In this document: positions 12,171 through 26,148 of the stretch, in pieces
How the letters are laid out: every line of letters starts with the position of its first letter
Numbering within the stretch: the stretch's first letter is position 1
DNA from: Sapria himalayana
Lineage: Eukaryota; Streptophyta; Magnoliopsida; Malpighiales; Rafflesiaceae
Assembly: GCA_029783825.1 (NCBI GenBank)
Contig: JAREIK010001327.1
Coordinates: 16,312 to 80,311, forward strand
Length of the DNA stretch: 64,000 nt
Reading direction: 5' to 3'
Notes under the pieces: generated by a model
Database searches by the model: none
What the model saw: only the letters and a program-made list of their open reading frames with translations
Told to the model about the DNA's origin: nothing
Translations under genes and position numbers: made by a program

Positions 12171-13412
12171 ATCTTAAGTTTGAACCTCAACACCCCCAAA
12201 GACTTTTCAACTCTGCTATCAATGGCTGTAAGAAAACATTTATCTTCGCATTTGTATTTATAGGCCCCGGCACTAACACAGTCTTAAACATAAAAATCTC
12301 TTTCATACATAAGTCTAGAGACAAATTATACGGGGTCACCACCACACGCCACAAAGAATATTACTGTCCAGATTGACCAAACTACTCAAAACCATTAGCA
12401 AATAAACCCAGCCTAACATTTTAAACTTCAGAAGAAAAATTAGGAAAACACTCATCAAAATGTTTCCAAGCAGGGGCATCAGAAGGGTGACACATTTTAC
12501 TGTCCTTCATATGCTCTAAATTCGACCTAATTTCATTAGCTATTGTGGTTGATACATACAATTTCTACAACCTAGGTGTTATTGGAAAAAGTTCATTTTC
12601 TTTTACGGCACCTTCAAATTACATATATACAATCTATTTCCAGAACCCCTAACCTTTAGCTTGTACCGAGCATGCCCACATATTTTATAACTATTAATGT
12701 CATTGTCATCACCTTAGTATATCATACATTTGTTCACACAACAATGAATGACCTATATGGGTAATCCCAAGCCTCTAACTAACTTCTTCGTACTGTAGAA
12801 ATCCAATGGCACCAGATTATCTCTTGGAAACAATTCTCAAATGAATTTAGACATATCATCAAACCATGTCTGCGAACACATGTGTCTGTACTTTTTTTCT
12901 AACATCTTCTTGGCTATAGAAAGTTGAGTTTACTTAGAATTTCCTTCATATACAGGTTTGTCTCCAGCTCAAATCATGTCATAGAAATTTCTTGCCTCGG
13001 CATTGGGTTCCTCATTCAGGTTGAATTCAGGACCCACCGCATCAAAAACCATTTTATGGTATGTAGTGTGATTAATATTATCCGAGACCATCTGATTAGC
13101 TTCACTTATTGACACTCATACTGAACTTGAACACCTTTGGTGGACTTTCTTATCACCATGGTATATCTAAACATTGTAATCCACCAAAAAACCATTTTTA
13201 TACAAATGTATCTTCACAGCCTAAAAATTCAAAATCTTTTTATTCTTACATTTAACTAAAGCACAAGGACACCTTATATTTGTGCCACCATTCACACACT
13301 CAGGATGTCTCAGAGAAAACTAAACAAATTCATCAACTTTATCCCCACATTCATTAGAGAACGTTACATTCACTATTCGACCCTTATACATCCATTCACG
13401 AGCATCTTTCAT
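12171..13412 (-). pseudogene. TNP2-type CACTA transposase pseudogene, N-terminal half
   Basis: Translation of the minus strand from an ATG at 13412 gives the transposase-associated N-terminus (MKDAREWMYKGRIVN, IRCPCALVKCKN, VKIHLYKNGF). It continues with DKPVYEGNSK, LVPLDFYSTKKLVRGLG, VIHCCVNKCMIY, the zinc-binding-like ICGHARYK, TPRL..LYVSTTIANEIRS, HPSDAPAWKHFDECFPNF, NVRLGLFANGF, LVPGPINT and FLQPLIAELKSLW. These are the landmarks of Transposase_21 (TNP2), which cuts CACTA termini. More than ten stops and at least two frame changes are visible. The C-terminal DUF4218/DUF4216 parts are absent, with the frame ending in GC-rich hAT-like DNA. Confidence 0.9.
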
Positions 13413-13429
13413 AACTAGTTAAAAAATTC

Positions 13430-14560
13430 AACAAATATTATGATTTAAATATATGAATAAATATATGTGTATATAGTTACAAATATAGTTATCTATAATT
13501 ATATAGACATTTATTTAGTTATACAAATATTTATATATAGTTATACACATATAGTTTAACATAATTTTGTGTGTTGTTATACATGTAATTAAAAAAATTG
13601 TTACGTGTGGTTATACATATAGTTCCACATATACATAAACATATATTTATACATGTAGGTATATATATTCTTTCATTTAATTTTTAGATATTTATACATA
13701 TAGTAATGTATAGGTATAGATATAGTAAAAAACATATATACAGAAATTTAATTATGCATATATTATGCATAATTATGTATATATATTTAATATTTATATA
13801 TAATTATGCATATATTATGTCTATATACATTTTCGAAAAAACATATATACAGAAAGTTAATATTGTGTGTGTATATATATATATATTTCAAAAATGTTTG
13901 TAAACATTAAAAAAAACAAAAAAAAACTACTATTTTTGATACTTATTGAGTATACGTAAACTATATATATGTTTTTGTAAAACATATATGAAAAGTATAT
14001 TTATGTATGTTTTTGAAAAAATATATATAATTAATATAGTATTGTGTATATATATACCTACATATAAAATGTAATGCAATAGATATATATATATATATAT
14101 ATATATATACATTTATTTATTTATTTAAAAATGTTTATACAAATAATATATTATAGGTTTTCAAATATATATATATATATATACTTTATAAGTTTTTTGA
14201 AAATATATTATATGTATATATATATGTTTTTTAAAAAAATATTTAAACATATAAAAAGGATATTGTGTATATATGTTTTTTCAAAAATGTATACACATAA
14301 CATATTGTATATGTTTTCAAAAAGTATATACCATATATATTTATTAAAAACATATTTGTGTATTCACATATTTGAAAAAACATATATAAGTAGTATATAA
14401 ACACATAATATTGTATAACTTTTCAAAAATATATATAAAAGATATATTCTTTGCTAAACATATTGGGTGTATACGTTTTGAAAAATGTATTTTTACATAT
14501 AATGTATGCTGTATATATATGTATATTTTAAAAAAATATTATTCAAAAATATTTTATAAT
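13430..14560. repeat. AT minisatellite: ATATGTTTTTCAAAAA-type units
   Basis: Irregular repeats pair ATATATGTTTTT with (C/G)AAAAAATATAT, spaced by TATATA runs. Good examples lie near 13720, 13830, 13970, 14010, 14275, 14320 and 14460. The stretch lies upstream of the TNP2 start in its own orientation and could belong to the 5' intron of that element. Short frames here are repeat-derived and carry no gene. Confidence 0.7.
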
Positions 14561-15453
14561 ATTTATTTTTTATTTTTTTAATGATGATGTGGTAGGGAGA
14601 GGTGGAGTTCTTTTAATAACTGGAGATATAATTCTGGATTTTAATACTTAAGAGCTCTAAAGCATAATTATTTTTAATTTTGGGGTATGCTTTAATTATA
14701 ATTTTTTAAAAAGAAGATTTTATTTAAAATATTTTTATTTGAGGCATCTTAATATATCAAGCGAAATGTGGAGTATATCCATACCACATAAAATTATTGT
14801 TTTATTTTTTTAAAAAAAGTCTATTTTTTCCATATGGAAAACTATGTATTGCCAATATATGAATGATTAGCCATAACACTAGTAATTTGTGTAAATATCA
14901 GATTGTATTTTAATGATCATTAAATTATAGTAACACAAAACCATTATTTATCAACAAGTAATACAAAGAGAGAGACTATGCAATAAAGTATGGATACATA
15001 AGTACTACAAGTTTGACCAAAGTGAAAAGTTTATGCATACTGTTATAGACATTTAAGATTAACATTATATAAAAGTTTGATTTAACATTAATCATTATAT
15101 ATATTAAAGTATAGACATTCATACATAATGTCATACTAATATATAAATATAAACCATTAACATTAAGATTAATCGGAATGCTAACATCATGTAATTAATA
15201 TCAAAATAACTAAAACCCTAATAATATTAACAGTAGAAGAACAAATTATAAAAAATGAAAAATTATAGTTTAATTAATTGTGTCGAGTCAAAATCATGTT
15301 ATGTTAAATGAAATCGAATAAAAATTAAGAAATTAGGAGAACATAAAAACCTAATGCCCAAATATACTGAAAAAATGAAATTTTGAATGTCTATATATAA
15401 TTCAGAGAAACGGAGATGTGTAGAAGTAATTTGAAAGAGAAGAACAAAGAAAA
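14561..15453. other. AT-rich intron-like sequence, no gene seen
   Basis: AT-rich DNA without clear tandem order or coding signal lies between the minisatellite and the minus-strand splice donor at 15454-15459. Its place fits a leader intron of the CACTA transposase gene. Confidence 0.4.
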
Positions 15454-15463
15454 ACTTACCTGG
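15454..15463 (-). promoter_or_regulatory. Splice-donor-like site (CCAG|GTAAGT) in the CACTA leader
   Basis: The minus strand reads CCAG|GTAAGT, a perfect plant 5' splice-site consensus, with the exon ending at 15460. It lies about 670 bp inside the element terminus and 2 kb upstream of the TNP2 start. Plant CACTA transposase genes commonly have a spliced leader. The acceptor was not located. Confidence 0.4.
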
Positions 15464-15559
15464 ATTCAGAAGAAATATCAATTTTTTGTGATTTCATGCT
15501 TACAGTCAACTTTGATTCGATAAAATGATGGAGCTTGGCAAAAATTTACGTGTTAATCA

Positions 15560-16136
15560 CTTAGGAAATGTTTATCAAATCAAAAAATTTAAACAATGAA
15601 TTACCGACCAAAACTATGGTTGGTACACAGTCGATGAGAACAGAGTTATACGTATTTGGATAACCACTGTACCGACAGTTTTTAATGGTTATATATTTTT
15701 GGTCGTTAAATGGTCGGTAATCTTTCGGGAATATTTTTCGCATATTCCATCCTAATTTGCAAACTATATTTTCGATCAATTATATTTGGTCGGTAATATA
15801 TGGTTGGTAGTGGGTCGAAAATTTGGTGGGAAGTATTTTTATCCTATTCGCATGTTTAGATCTCTAAATTGGTCATGAAATGGATAGCAAATAACGACCA
15901 ATTATAATTATAGGTCGATAAATGGATGGTACTATATTTGATAAACACACTACAGACCAATTTGCAACAAAAAATATTTAGAAAGTAATTATGGCCGCTC
16001 TATAGTAAGAATTTTGGTCGGAAATATTTTTTTTGACACCCTTTTTTGGTCGCTAACTTGTCATGTTTTGGACAGCAATTACCGAGTGAATATTATGGTC
16101 GGTACTTTCATCGGTATTATCGTAATTTTAGAAGTG
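15560..16136 (-). repeat. CACTA subterminal repeats (GGTCGGTAAT motif) and terminus
   Basis: Direct and inverted copies of TTGGTCGGTAAT, ATTACCGACCAA and variants (GGTTGGTAGTG, GGTCGCTAACT, GGTCGGTACTT) crowd the last 580 bp before satellite block II. Such motifs are binding sites for the CACTA DNA-binding proteins in other elements. The sequence ends ATTTTAGAAGTG at 16136 and GATA repeats begin at once. Confidence 0.75.
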
Positions 16137-18806
16137 ATAGATAAACAGACATATAGATAGATATATTGACAGATAGATAGGCAGACAGATAGTCAGGAGT
16201 TAGACAGACATATAGATAGGCAGATAGTCTGACAGATAGATAGACAGATAGACAATCAAATAGATTAGATAGATAGATAAACAGAGAGACAGACAGACAG
16301 AAAGACAGATAGATATATAGACATATAGATAGACAGATAGATAGACAGATAGATAAACAGATAGAAAGACATAGAAAAATAGATTGATAGACAAATAGAC
16401 AGACAAATAGACATTGAAATAGACAGAGAGATAGATAGACAAATAGACTGATAAATAAACTGACAAATAGACGGACAGATATATAGATATATAGATAGAT
16501 AGATAGACAGACAGATAGACAAACAGATAGATAGACAGATATATAGATAGATAGAACGATATATAGACAGACAGATAAAAAGAATGATAGATAGAGAAAG
16601 AGATAGAGAGAGAGTGTGAGAGAGAGATTGACAAATAGATAGACAAACACATCGACAGACAGACAGATAGATAGATAGACAAATAGACAGATAAATAGAT
16701 AGTCACATAGTAGACAGATAGACAGATAGACAGACAGACATACAGATAGATAAATAGACAGATAGATAGACAGACAGATAGACAGACAAATAGATAGACA
16801 TATAGACAGATAGATATACAAATGAATAGAGAGACAGATAGACAGACATATAGACAAAAAAATAAAAATATAGATAGACAGACAATAAGACATATAGATA
16901 GACATATAGATAGATAGACAAATAGACATAGAGATTGACAAAAAGATAGACAAACAGATAGACTGGAAGATAGATAGATAAAGAGATAGTCACTTATATA
17001 GATAGAGAGATTGATAGATAGCGAGATAGATAGATGAACAGACATACAGATAGACAAATATCAAATAGATAGATAGACAGATAGATACACATATAGATAG
17101 AAAGATAGACAAACCAACATATAGACAGATAGATTGACAGACAAATTGAGAGAAAGATAGACAGACAGATAGAAAGAAAGACAAACAGACTGTCTGATAG
17201 ATAGACAGACAAATAGATTTAAAGACATATAGATAGATAGATAAACAGCAAGATAGACAAATAGACACATACATAGATAGACATATTGATAGACAGACAC
17301 ACAAAGTGACATATAGACATTCATATAGATAGACAGATAGACATACAAATAGGTAAGACAAATAGAATGATAGATATACAGAAAGATATATAGATAGAGT
17401 GACAGTCAAATAGACAAACAGATAAATAGACATATAGACAGACAAATAAATAGACCGATAGATAGATAGACAAATAGATTGATAGACATTTATATAGACA
17501 AATAGATATACAGATAGGTGATACAAATATATAGACAGATAGACAGAGAGATAAACAGATACATAAACATACAGATAGATAGACAAATAGACAGATTGAT
17601 AGAAAAATAGATAGATAGACAAATAGTCACATAGATAGATAGATAGATCGACACAGATAGACAGACAGATAGACAAAAAGATAGATAGATAGATATACAT
17701 ACATATAGATAGACATATAGACAAATAGATAGACAGACAGATTGACTTTAGATGGACAAACATATAGACAGATATACAAACATATAGACAGGCTGATAGA
17801 CAGAGAAATAAATAAATGCATAGATAGACAAATAAATAAACTGATAGATAGATAGATAGATATACAGACAGATAGACACATAGATAGACAAACAGATAGA
17901 TTGATTGATAGGAAGACAAATAAATAGACATACAGGTGATACAAATAGACAGATAGATAAATAAAGAGATATATAGACAAATAGATAGAGAGATATATAA
18001 AAAATTAGATTGATAGATAGATATATAAAAACATATATAGGCAAATAGACATACAGATAAACAGAAAGATAGACAGATAGATAGCTGAAAAAATAGATAG
18101 ATACATAAATATACAGATAAATAGACAAAAAAATAGTCTGATAAATAGATAGATATACAAATAAACAATAGATAGATAGCCAAATAGACATGTAGATAGA
18201 CAGATAGTTAGATAGACAGCTAGGTATACAGATAGACAGACAGATATAAAGATAATCAGATAAAAAAGATAGACATAAATATAGACAAAAAGATAGATAG
18301 ACAGATAGGTAGAGAGATGGGTTGACATATAGATTGATAGATATATAGAAAAATATGTGAGACAAATAGATAGATAGATAGACCGACAGATAGATAGATA
18401 GATTTATAGACAAATAGATAGATAGACAAATAGATTGCAGAAAGACAGGTAGATAGATGAGACAAATAGACAGATAGATAGACAAAGAAATAAATAATAA
18501 ATAAACAGACAGACATATAGATAGTTAGATAGACAAACATATAGATAGATAGACAGATAGAAAGATATATAGACAAACAAATAGACAGATAGATAGATAG
18601 ATAGACAAATGACTGACAGATACATAGATAGATAGACAGATAGAAAGACAAATAGACTGATTTATAGATAGACAGATAGACAGACAAATAGATAGTCAGA
18701 AAAATAGATAGACATATAGGCAAATAGATATAGAAATGAGTAGAGAGACTGATAGAGAGATAGATAGACAGACAAATAAAAAGATAGCTAGACAGACAAG
18801 AAGATT

Positions 18807-18840
<34 letters not shown>

Positions 18841-21800
18841 CAAATAGATATATAAATAGGCAGAGAGATTGACAAATAGATATACAAACAAATATATAGA
18901 CATATATATAGATAGAGAAACAGATAGACACATATATAGATAGACAGATTGACATATAGGTAGACAAACATATAGACAGATATATAGATATACAAATAGA
19001 TAATAGATAGAGAGATACATAGGTAGATTGAAAGCCATATAGAAAAACATATAGATAGAAAGATATACAAACAAACATATTGATAGATAGATTGACAGAG
19101 AAATTGAGAGAGAGATAGACAGACAAATAGACAGACAGATAGAAAAATAGACAGACAGACAGATAGATATAAAAACATATAGATAGATAGACATATAGAT
19201 AGACAGACAGACAGATATATAGATATATAGACTGCTAGTTAGAGAGATAGAGAGATAGATAGATAGATAGACATACATATAGATAGACAAACAGATAGAG
19301 AGAGATATATAAACACTCATATAGATGGACGGATAGACAGACATATATGTGAGACAAATAAATAGATAGATATATATATATATATATATATATATAGAAA
19401 GATATGCAGATAGAGTGACAGATAAATAGACAAATAGATAGATAGACATATAGACAGACAGATAGACAAATAGAATGATAGATATTTAGACAGACAAATA
19501 GATATACAAATAGGTGAGACAAATAGATATACAAATAGATAGAAAGATAAACAGATACATAAACAAACATATAGATAGACAGATAAACAAATAGACAGAC
19601 AAATAGTCATACAGATATACAGACAGATAGACACATAGTTAGATAGTCAGATAGATAGAAAGATAGATAGACAGATAGACAGATAAATATACAGACATAT
19701 AAATAGACAGATACACAAATAGATAGACTGACATATTGACATACAAATAAACAGACATATAGAGAGATAGACATACAAATAGATAGATAGATTTACAAAC
19801 AGATAGACAGACAGATAGATAAAGAGATAGATATACATACATATAGATCGATAGATAGACAAATAGATAGATAGACATATAAACAGATAGATTGATAGAT
19901 GAAATGAAAGATAGATAGAAAAAAAATATACAGACATATATATTTATAGATATACAGATAGAAATAAAGAAAGATAGATAGATAGACAGCCAGACAAATA
20001 GATAGATAGGCATATAGATATATAGACAGATAGACAAATAGATAAATAGATAGATAGAAAGACAGATCGATAGATGAACATTTAGATAAAAAAATAGAAA
20101 TATAGAGAGATACACAGATAGACAGACAGACATATAGATAGAGAGACAGATATACAGACTGATAGATAGATAGATAGAGAGATAGATAGACAGATTGATT
20201 GATTGATTGATTGATTGATACAAACATAGATAGATAGATCAATAGAAAGACTGATAGGTAGATAGATAGACAAATAGACAGACAGATATAAAAACATATA
20301 TACAAATAGATAGATAGATAGATAGACAGACAGATAGACAGATTGACAGATATATAAATAAATAGATAAACAGATAGACAGATAGATAGATGGATAAATA
20401 GATAGATAGATAGACAAATAGCATACATATAGACAGACAAACAAACAGATAGATAGATAGATAGACAGATATATAGACACATAGATAGAAAAATAGATAG
20501 ACAGATAGATATACAGATAGATAAATAGATAGGCACACAGATAAATAGATATATAAGTGATACAAATAGACAGATAAATCGATCAAGAAATATAGAAACA
20601 TATAGACAAAGAGATATACAGAAAGTTAGTCTGATAGATATACAGATAGATAGACAAAGAGAGACAAAAAATATACACACAGAAAGATAGACACACATAT
20701 AGACAGATAGATAGCTGATAAAATAGATAGACAAATAGATAAATACATAAACAGACATATAAATAGATAGATAAATAGTCTGATAAAAAGATAGACATAC
20801 AAATAGACAAATAGATAGACAGAAAGATAGATTAACAAGCAGATAGATAAATAGATAGATAGACAGATAGTTAGATATATACCTAGATAGACAGATAGTT
20901 AGATATATACCTAGATAGACAGATAGACAGACAAATATATAGACGGTTTGATAGAAAGATATACATACATATAGACAAATATATAGATAGAAAAATAAGT
21001 AGAAAGATAGGCTGACATATAGATAGACATATAGATTGAAAGACATGTGAAACAAATATACGGATACATAGACAGATAGATAGACCGACAGATAGACAAA
21101 TATATAGATCGATAGATAGATAGACAAATATTTTGACAAATAGACATATAGATAGTTGAGACAAAAAGATAGATAGATAGACAGAGAGATGAATAGATAG
21201 ATAGTTAGTTAGATAGATAGACAGACAGACAATTAGACATATAGATAGTTAGATAGACAAATAGATCGATAGATAGAAAGACAGATATAAATATTAATAG
21301 ACTAACAAATAGAATGATAGATAGACAGACAGATTGATTGATTAATAGATATATAGACAGACACATACAAATAGATAGATAGACAGGCAGATAGATAGAT
21401 GAATATATAGATAGATAACATATAGATAAACTGACAGATAGACAGACAGATTGATTGACAAATTGACAGACAGATAGACAGATAAACAAAAGATAGATAA
21501 ATAGATAGATAAATAAATAGATAGATAGATAAACAGATTGACAGACATATATATAGGCAGATATACAAATAGATAAACAGACAGATATAAAGATAGATAG
21601 ATAGACAGATAAAAAGACATATAGATAGAAAAATAGACAAATAGATATACAAATAGATAGATAGACAAATAGATAGACAGACAGATATATTGATAGATAG
21701 ATAGATAGATAGTCAGATAGATTGACAGAAACATAGATAGATAAATAAATAAATAAATAGATATATAGATAAATAGATAGGTGAGACAAATAATCAGACA

Positions 21801-22604
21801 TATAAACAGAGAGATAAATAGATAGATAAATAGACATAAAGATAGACAGATAGACACATAGACAGATAGACAGATAGATAGATTGATTGATTGATTAATT
21901 GATAGATGGACAGACAACTAGAGAGATAGATCGACAAACATTTATTCATACAGATAAGCAGACAGATAGACAGATAGATAGACAGACAAACAGATAGACA
22001 AATAGATAAATAGATAGATAGAAAGATAGATGAACAGACAGATAGATAGAAAGATATATAGATAGATAGATAGACAAATTGATAGACAAATAGAAAGATA
22101 GATAGATAGAGAGATAGACAGACAGATAGACAGACAGATAGACAGACAGATAGATAGACAAATAGATACACAGATAGACACAGATAAAAGAGAAATAGAT
22201 AGTTAGAAATGAGAATGACAGATAGATAGACAAACAGATATACAAATAGATAGAGAGATAGTTAGATAGACATATAGATAAACATACTAATAAATTGAAA
22301 GACAGATATATAGACAAAAATAGAAAGACAAATAGACAGATAGATAGATAGACTGATAAATAGACAAATAGACAGACAGATATACAAACATATAGAGAGA
22401 AAGATAGAAAAACATATAGATAGACAAATAGGCAGACAGATTGACATATATGTGAGACAAATAGACAGACAGATAGATCGAGAGATAGACAGATAGATAG
22501 TCAGACATATATATAGAAAGATAGACTGATAGATAGATAGATAGGTAGACTGACAAATATATAGACAGATAGATAGATAGATAAATTGACTTATAACAGA
22601 TAGA
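16137..22604 (+). repeat. Degenerate GATA/GACA satellite, block II
   Basis: About 6.5 kb of GATA/GACA-type units in the same orientation as the other blocks. The signature TGAGACAAATAG or close variants occur near 17352, 17936, 18356, 18459, 19342, 19512, 20553, 21047, 21781 and 22452. Patches of ATTG repeats (20195-20218, 21885-21900) and local copies such as GTTAGATATATACC twice at about 20870-20910 show repeated small duplications. No gene is seen. Minus-strand frames of up to several hundred codons are TATC artefacts. Confidence 0.95.
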
Positions 22605-23160
22605 CACTACAAGAAAATGTTAGTTTTATTTGGAAATTTTTGCTAGGGAAAAATCCCTAGGTAAATAACAAGGGATTAGCTAGGGAATAGTAAGAGATTT
22701 TTGATTTTACATTGAAATAAACATTTGTGATGGATTAGTGATGGATTAGCGACGGAAATGGTCGATTAAAAATTTTCCATCAATTTTTCTGATGAATTTA
22801 GTGATGGATTTTTTTAACTAATTTAGTGACTGAACTAGAAATGAAACTTGTGATGGAACTAGCGATAGATTTTTCCTAGCTAATAAGATCGAAACATAAT
22901 CCATCGCTAATTTTTTCTTAACTTTCTAAACAATGAAAAGCTTAAAATTTAGCGATGGAATTTGCAACGAATTTCTCCTACCTAATTAGATTCAGACATT
23001 TTCCGTTGCTAAATATTTATCTGATTTTTTTTCTATTTTATATTTTATTGCAAGCGATTATTCCTTAAATGATAATTTTCACAAAATATATGCTTTTAGT
23101 TATGGATTTTACCCTAGCTATTTTGGCTGGGAATAATCTCCGTGGCTAATCTTTAATTAA
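22605..23160 (+). repeat. CACTA left terminal and subterminal region
   Basis: It begins with the CACTACAAGAAAATG terminus and is followed by many short motifs: GCTAGGGAAAAATCCCTAG, TTAGCTAGGGAATAG, GATGGATTAGCGACGG and AGCGATGG. These mirror the subterminal motifs of the right end and are presumably sites for element-encoded DNA-binding proteins. Confidence 0.8.
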
Positions 23161-24561
23161 TTAATTTTTTATATATTATTTTTTTTAATTTTTTATGTAA
23201 TTTTCTTTATTAAAGGTATTACATAGCATATGGATGATTGATTATTGAAAGACACATTCACCTCATATAATTATAAAAATAGGATATTATAAAAAATAAT
23301 TTCAAAATTATATAAATACAAATAAAAATTTATATTAATAATGACTAAAATAATTATTTTTATTATTATAAAATTTTTTAAAAAGTATCCAAATTATTTA
23401 TCTTAAATATTTATTTATGATAATTAAATATTTTTATTAAAAAAACATTAAATAATTATTTATATAATTTTATTATTTTTTAAGGATATATTTAATTAAT
23501 AAATGAACATACAAATAAATTACTACTACTAAAAATGTAAAATAATTAATTCTATAATTAAATAAAAAAATTATAAAAATATTTGAATTAATGAATAAAC
23601 AAGTAAATATTTTTATTATTTAAAATAAAAAAAAAATATTTTAATGATTATAGTAATATTTAAAAAAATATATTTACAAAAAGATTTTAAAATTTAGGAA
23701 AAAAAATTCAAAATTTTTATTAAATTTATAAGAAAATAAATTGATATTTAAAGATAAATTGATATTTATTTAAATTACATCAAACAAAAATTTGATGCTT
23801 TAAAAAATAAATATCTCAGTGTGGTTATTAAAAGAACACTTCAATTATTTTATTAGGGTTTCAAAAGAGTTATTTAAAATATTACTAATGATATTTTTTT
23901 ATCCTAAAAAAACTCAAAATTATTTTTTGGCCTATATACACTTTAAAAAAGTACTACCAAATAGACCCTAAGCTAATTTTAATTCAAGTTTTATTTTTTG
24001 TCCCTGCTCAAATTTATAAGAATTAAACAATAGAGTAAGATTTTTACTATTAACATATATTATTCTGCTTTTTATTAAAATAATAAATCTAATGTTTTTT
24101 ATTCTTCTTCTTAGCTTTAAATAATTTTTGGAAATATATAAATTATAAATTATATCAAATAATAAGAAATTTTATTCCTTTATAATTATTTCATATTTTA
24201 ATCACAAAAAATAAATTGAATTCTTAAAAATTTATAACCATAGTATATATATATATGTATATGAAATACTTTATTATTATTTATTATTATTTATTATTAT
24301 TTAATTTATTCATAAAATAATATCATTTATAGTTTAAAAAAATCTATTTCATTTTTTTTATATAAAATTATTTAAAATTTATAATTTTAGTTTACATTTT
24401 TAAATGAAAAAAGAGACAAATTCAATCACTTAATTCCATGAAAAAAAATGCCAAGGCATAATCAATAACAACCATTTTTTCTATCTTTCGAAGATGAAGA
24501 GAGGAGAAGCAAAACTGGACTACGAGAGCACCCTATGAATTCGATCTCTTCTTGTTACCAG
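23161..24561. other. AT-rich CACTA interior, no gene seen
   Basis: Very AT-rich sequence with poly-A and poly-T runs and a short (TTATTAT)n patch near 24270-24300. I see no coding signal, RNA gene or element end here. Confidence 0.5.
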
Positions 24562-25034
24562 TAGAGATTTTAAATGGGCAGGGCCAGCTTGGCTCGACAT
24601 GCGCCCGACACTATTTATTAATGCCCGAGCCTGGCACGAGACACTATAGTGCCGTGCCGAGGCTCGGCACGGCATGCTAGAGTGTCGTGCCGGCCAGTTG
24701 TGCCGTGCCAAGTTCGTGGGCATGGCTCATGTGACCATGCACCGAACATGGTCAATACTAGCCAACGCCCGATAGGCGAGGCTCACCGAGCCCCGTAAAA
24801 AGCAAGATGCACGGTAACACGGTAATGCACCACCAAAACCCTAATTTTCTAAAAAAATTTGCTTTTGTTCGGCCCGAACCGGGCCGAACCCAGAAATTTT
24901 TGGGCCGCATGCCATGCTAGGTTAGACCGCCACAGTATCCATGCCGAGCCAGGCATGACATGGTTTCTATTCCATGCCGGACCAACACTAGCATGGTTGG
25001 GTAGCCTAAAACTAGACTAGGCTGGGCACCTCTA
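24562..25034. mobile_element. hAT-type MITE, about 470 bp
   Basis: It starts TAGAGATTTTAAATGGGC at 24562 and ends GGGCACCTCTA at 25034, matching the TAGAGGTG...CACCTCTA ends of the hAT element at 31372-34100. The flanking 8-mers are GTTACCAG and GTTACTTG (6 of 8 alike), a worn target-site duplication. The inside is GC-rich with repeated CATGCC, GGCACGG and CCGTGCC motifs and has no transposase, so it would need a related hAT enzyme in trans. Confidence 0.72.
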
Positions 25035-26098
25035 GTTACTTGTTAATATTTTTATTGCTCATCTCCTTCAGAATACTATATACATTTCTGTGCCTCACTC
25101 AATTTCATCACCAATTATGGAGTTGGGTTTATACAAAATATTGATTTTTATTTTTTTTCCCCCAATTTTTTTCTTCATTCTTCTATTTTAACATCACTTA
25201 TATGATTTTGACTCTCCACCATTAATGAAAGAGCTAATGGTTAGTGTAAACTTTGTTCTTTTACTGTTTAAATTTTTAGGGTTTTATAGATTTAAAATAC
25301 AAAATGTATGCATTTTGTTTTCTGCTTTTGGAACTTAAGAAAAAAAATTTATGCTAAATGTTTTCTGCTTCTGTAACTTAAGAAAAAACAAAATCAATGT
25401 TTATGGGTTCTGTTTTTGTTGTCTCCAAAAATATTATAAACAGATAAATATATTTCATTATAAATAAATGTATGACATTATATATACATTTTGTTTATAA
25501 AAATGTGATAAATGTCTATACTTTATATGTAAATGTCTATACTTTAATATATAAATAGATAAATATTATAAACGGAAACATATATGACATTATATATAAA
25601 TGTATTACAATTATATATAAACAAATAAATATATAAATTTTGTTTATATAAATAGATAAATATTATAAACAGATAAATATATGACATTATATATAAATGT
25701 ATTATATTATATATAAATATATGACATTGTATTACATTATATATAAATGTCTCCAAAAATACAAAATGTATGATATTATATATGAATGTATATACTTTAA
25801 TATATATAAACGTATTACATTATATATAAATATTAATATGTTAATATAAACATATAATGTTATATATAAATATTTATACATATGTATAATATTTATAAAT
25901 ATTTATACCACATTTACATAAAACTATCCATTTATATATTTTTTAATATAACATTTATATTACATATAAAATGTTTATACATATCTATAAACATTTAAAT
26001 AACATATAAATTTTTAAATGAATATAAACTATTTATAATGTTTATATAAATGTGATATGTATACTATATAATATTTATAAAAGTGTTACACATATATA

Positions 26099-26148
<50 letters not shown>

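Larger units (their letters stand above)
12171..16136 (-). mobile_element. CACTA element remnant, second family, reverse orientation
   Basis: The parts are ordered on the minus strand as in autonomous CACTA elements: terminus at 16136, subterminal repeats, a 5' exon end with splice donor, an AT-rich intron-like stretch, then the TNP2 coding region, which is lost after 12171. The terminus read inward is CACTTCTAAAATTAC, a decayed form of the CACTACTAGAAA-type end. Its subterminal motif TTGGTCGGTAAT differs from the TAGCTAGGGAAA motif of the element at 22605-37263, so it is a different family. The 3' half is missing. Confidence 0.8.

Noticed and set aside
11860..12376. Plus-strand frames of about 100 codons near the poly-G tract
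   Set aside because: They cross the GC-rich hAT-like patch and the antisense side of the TNP2 pseudogene, and several overlap in different frames.
24520..24723. Minus-strand frame in GC-rich sequence (Arg/Ala/Ser-rich)
   Set aside because: It lies across the end of a hAT MITE and reflects its repeated GGCACG/CATGCC motifs.
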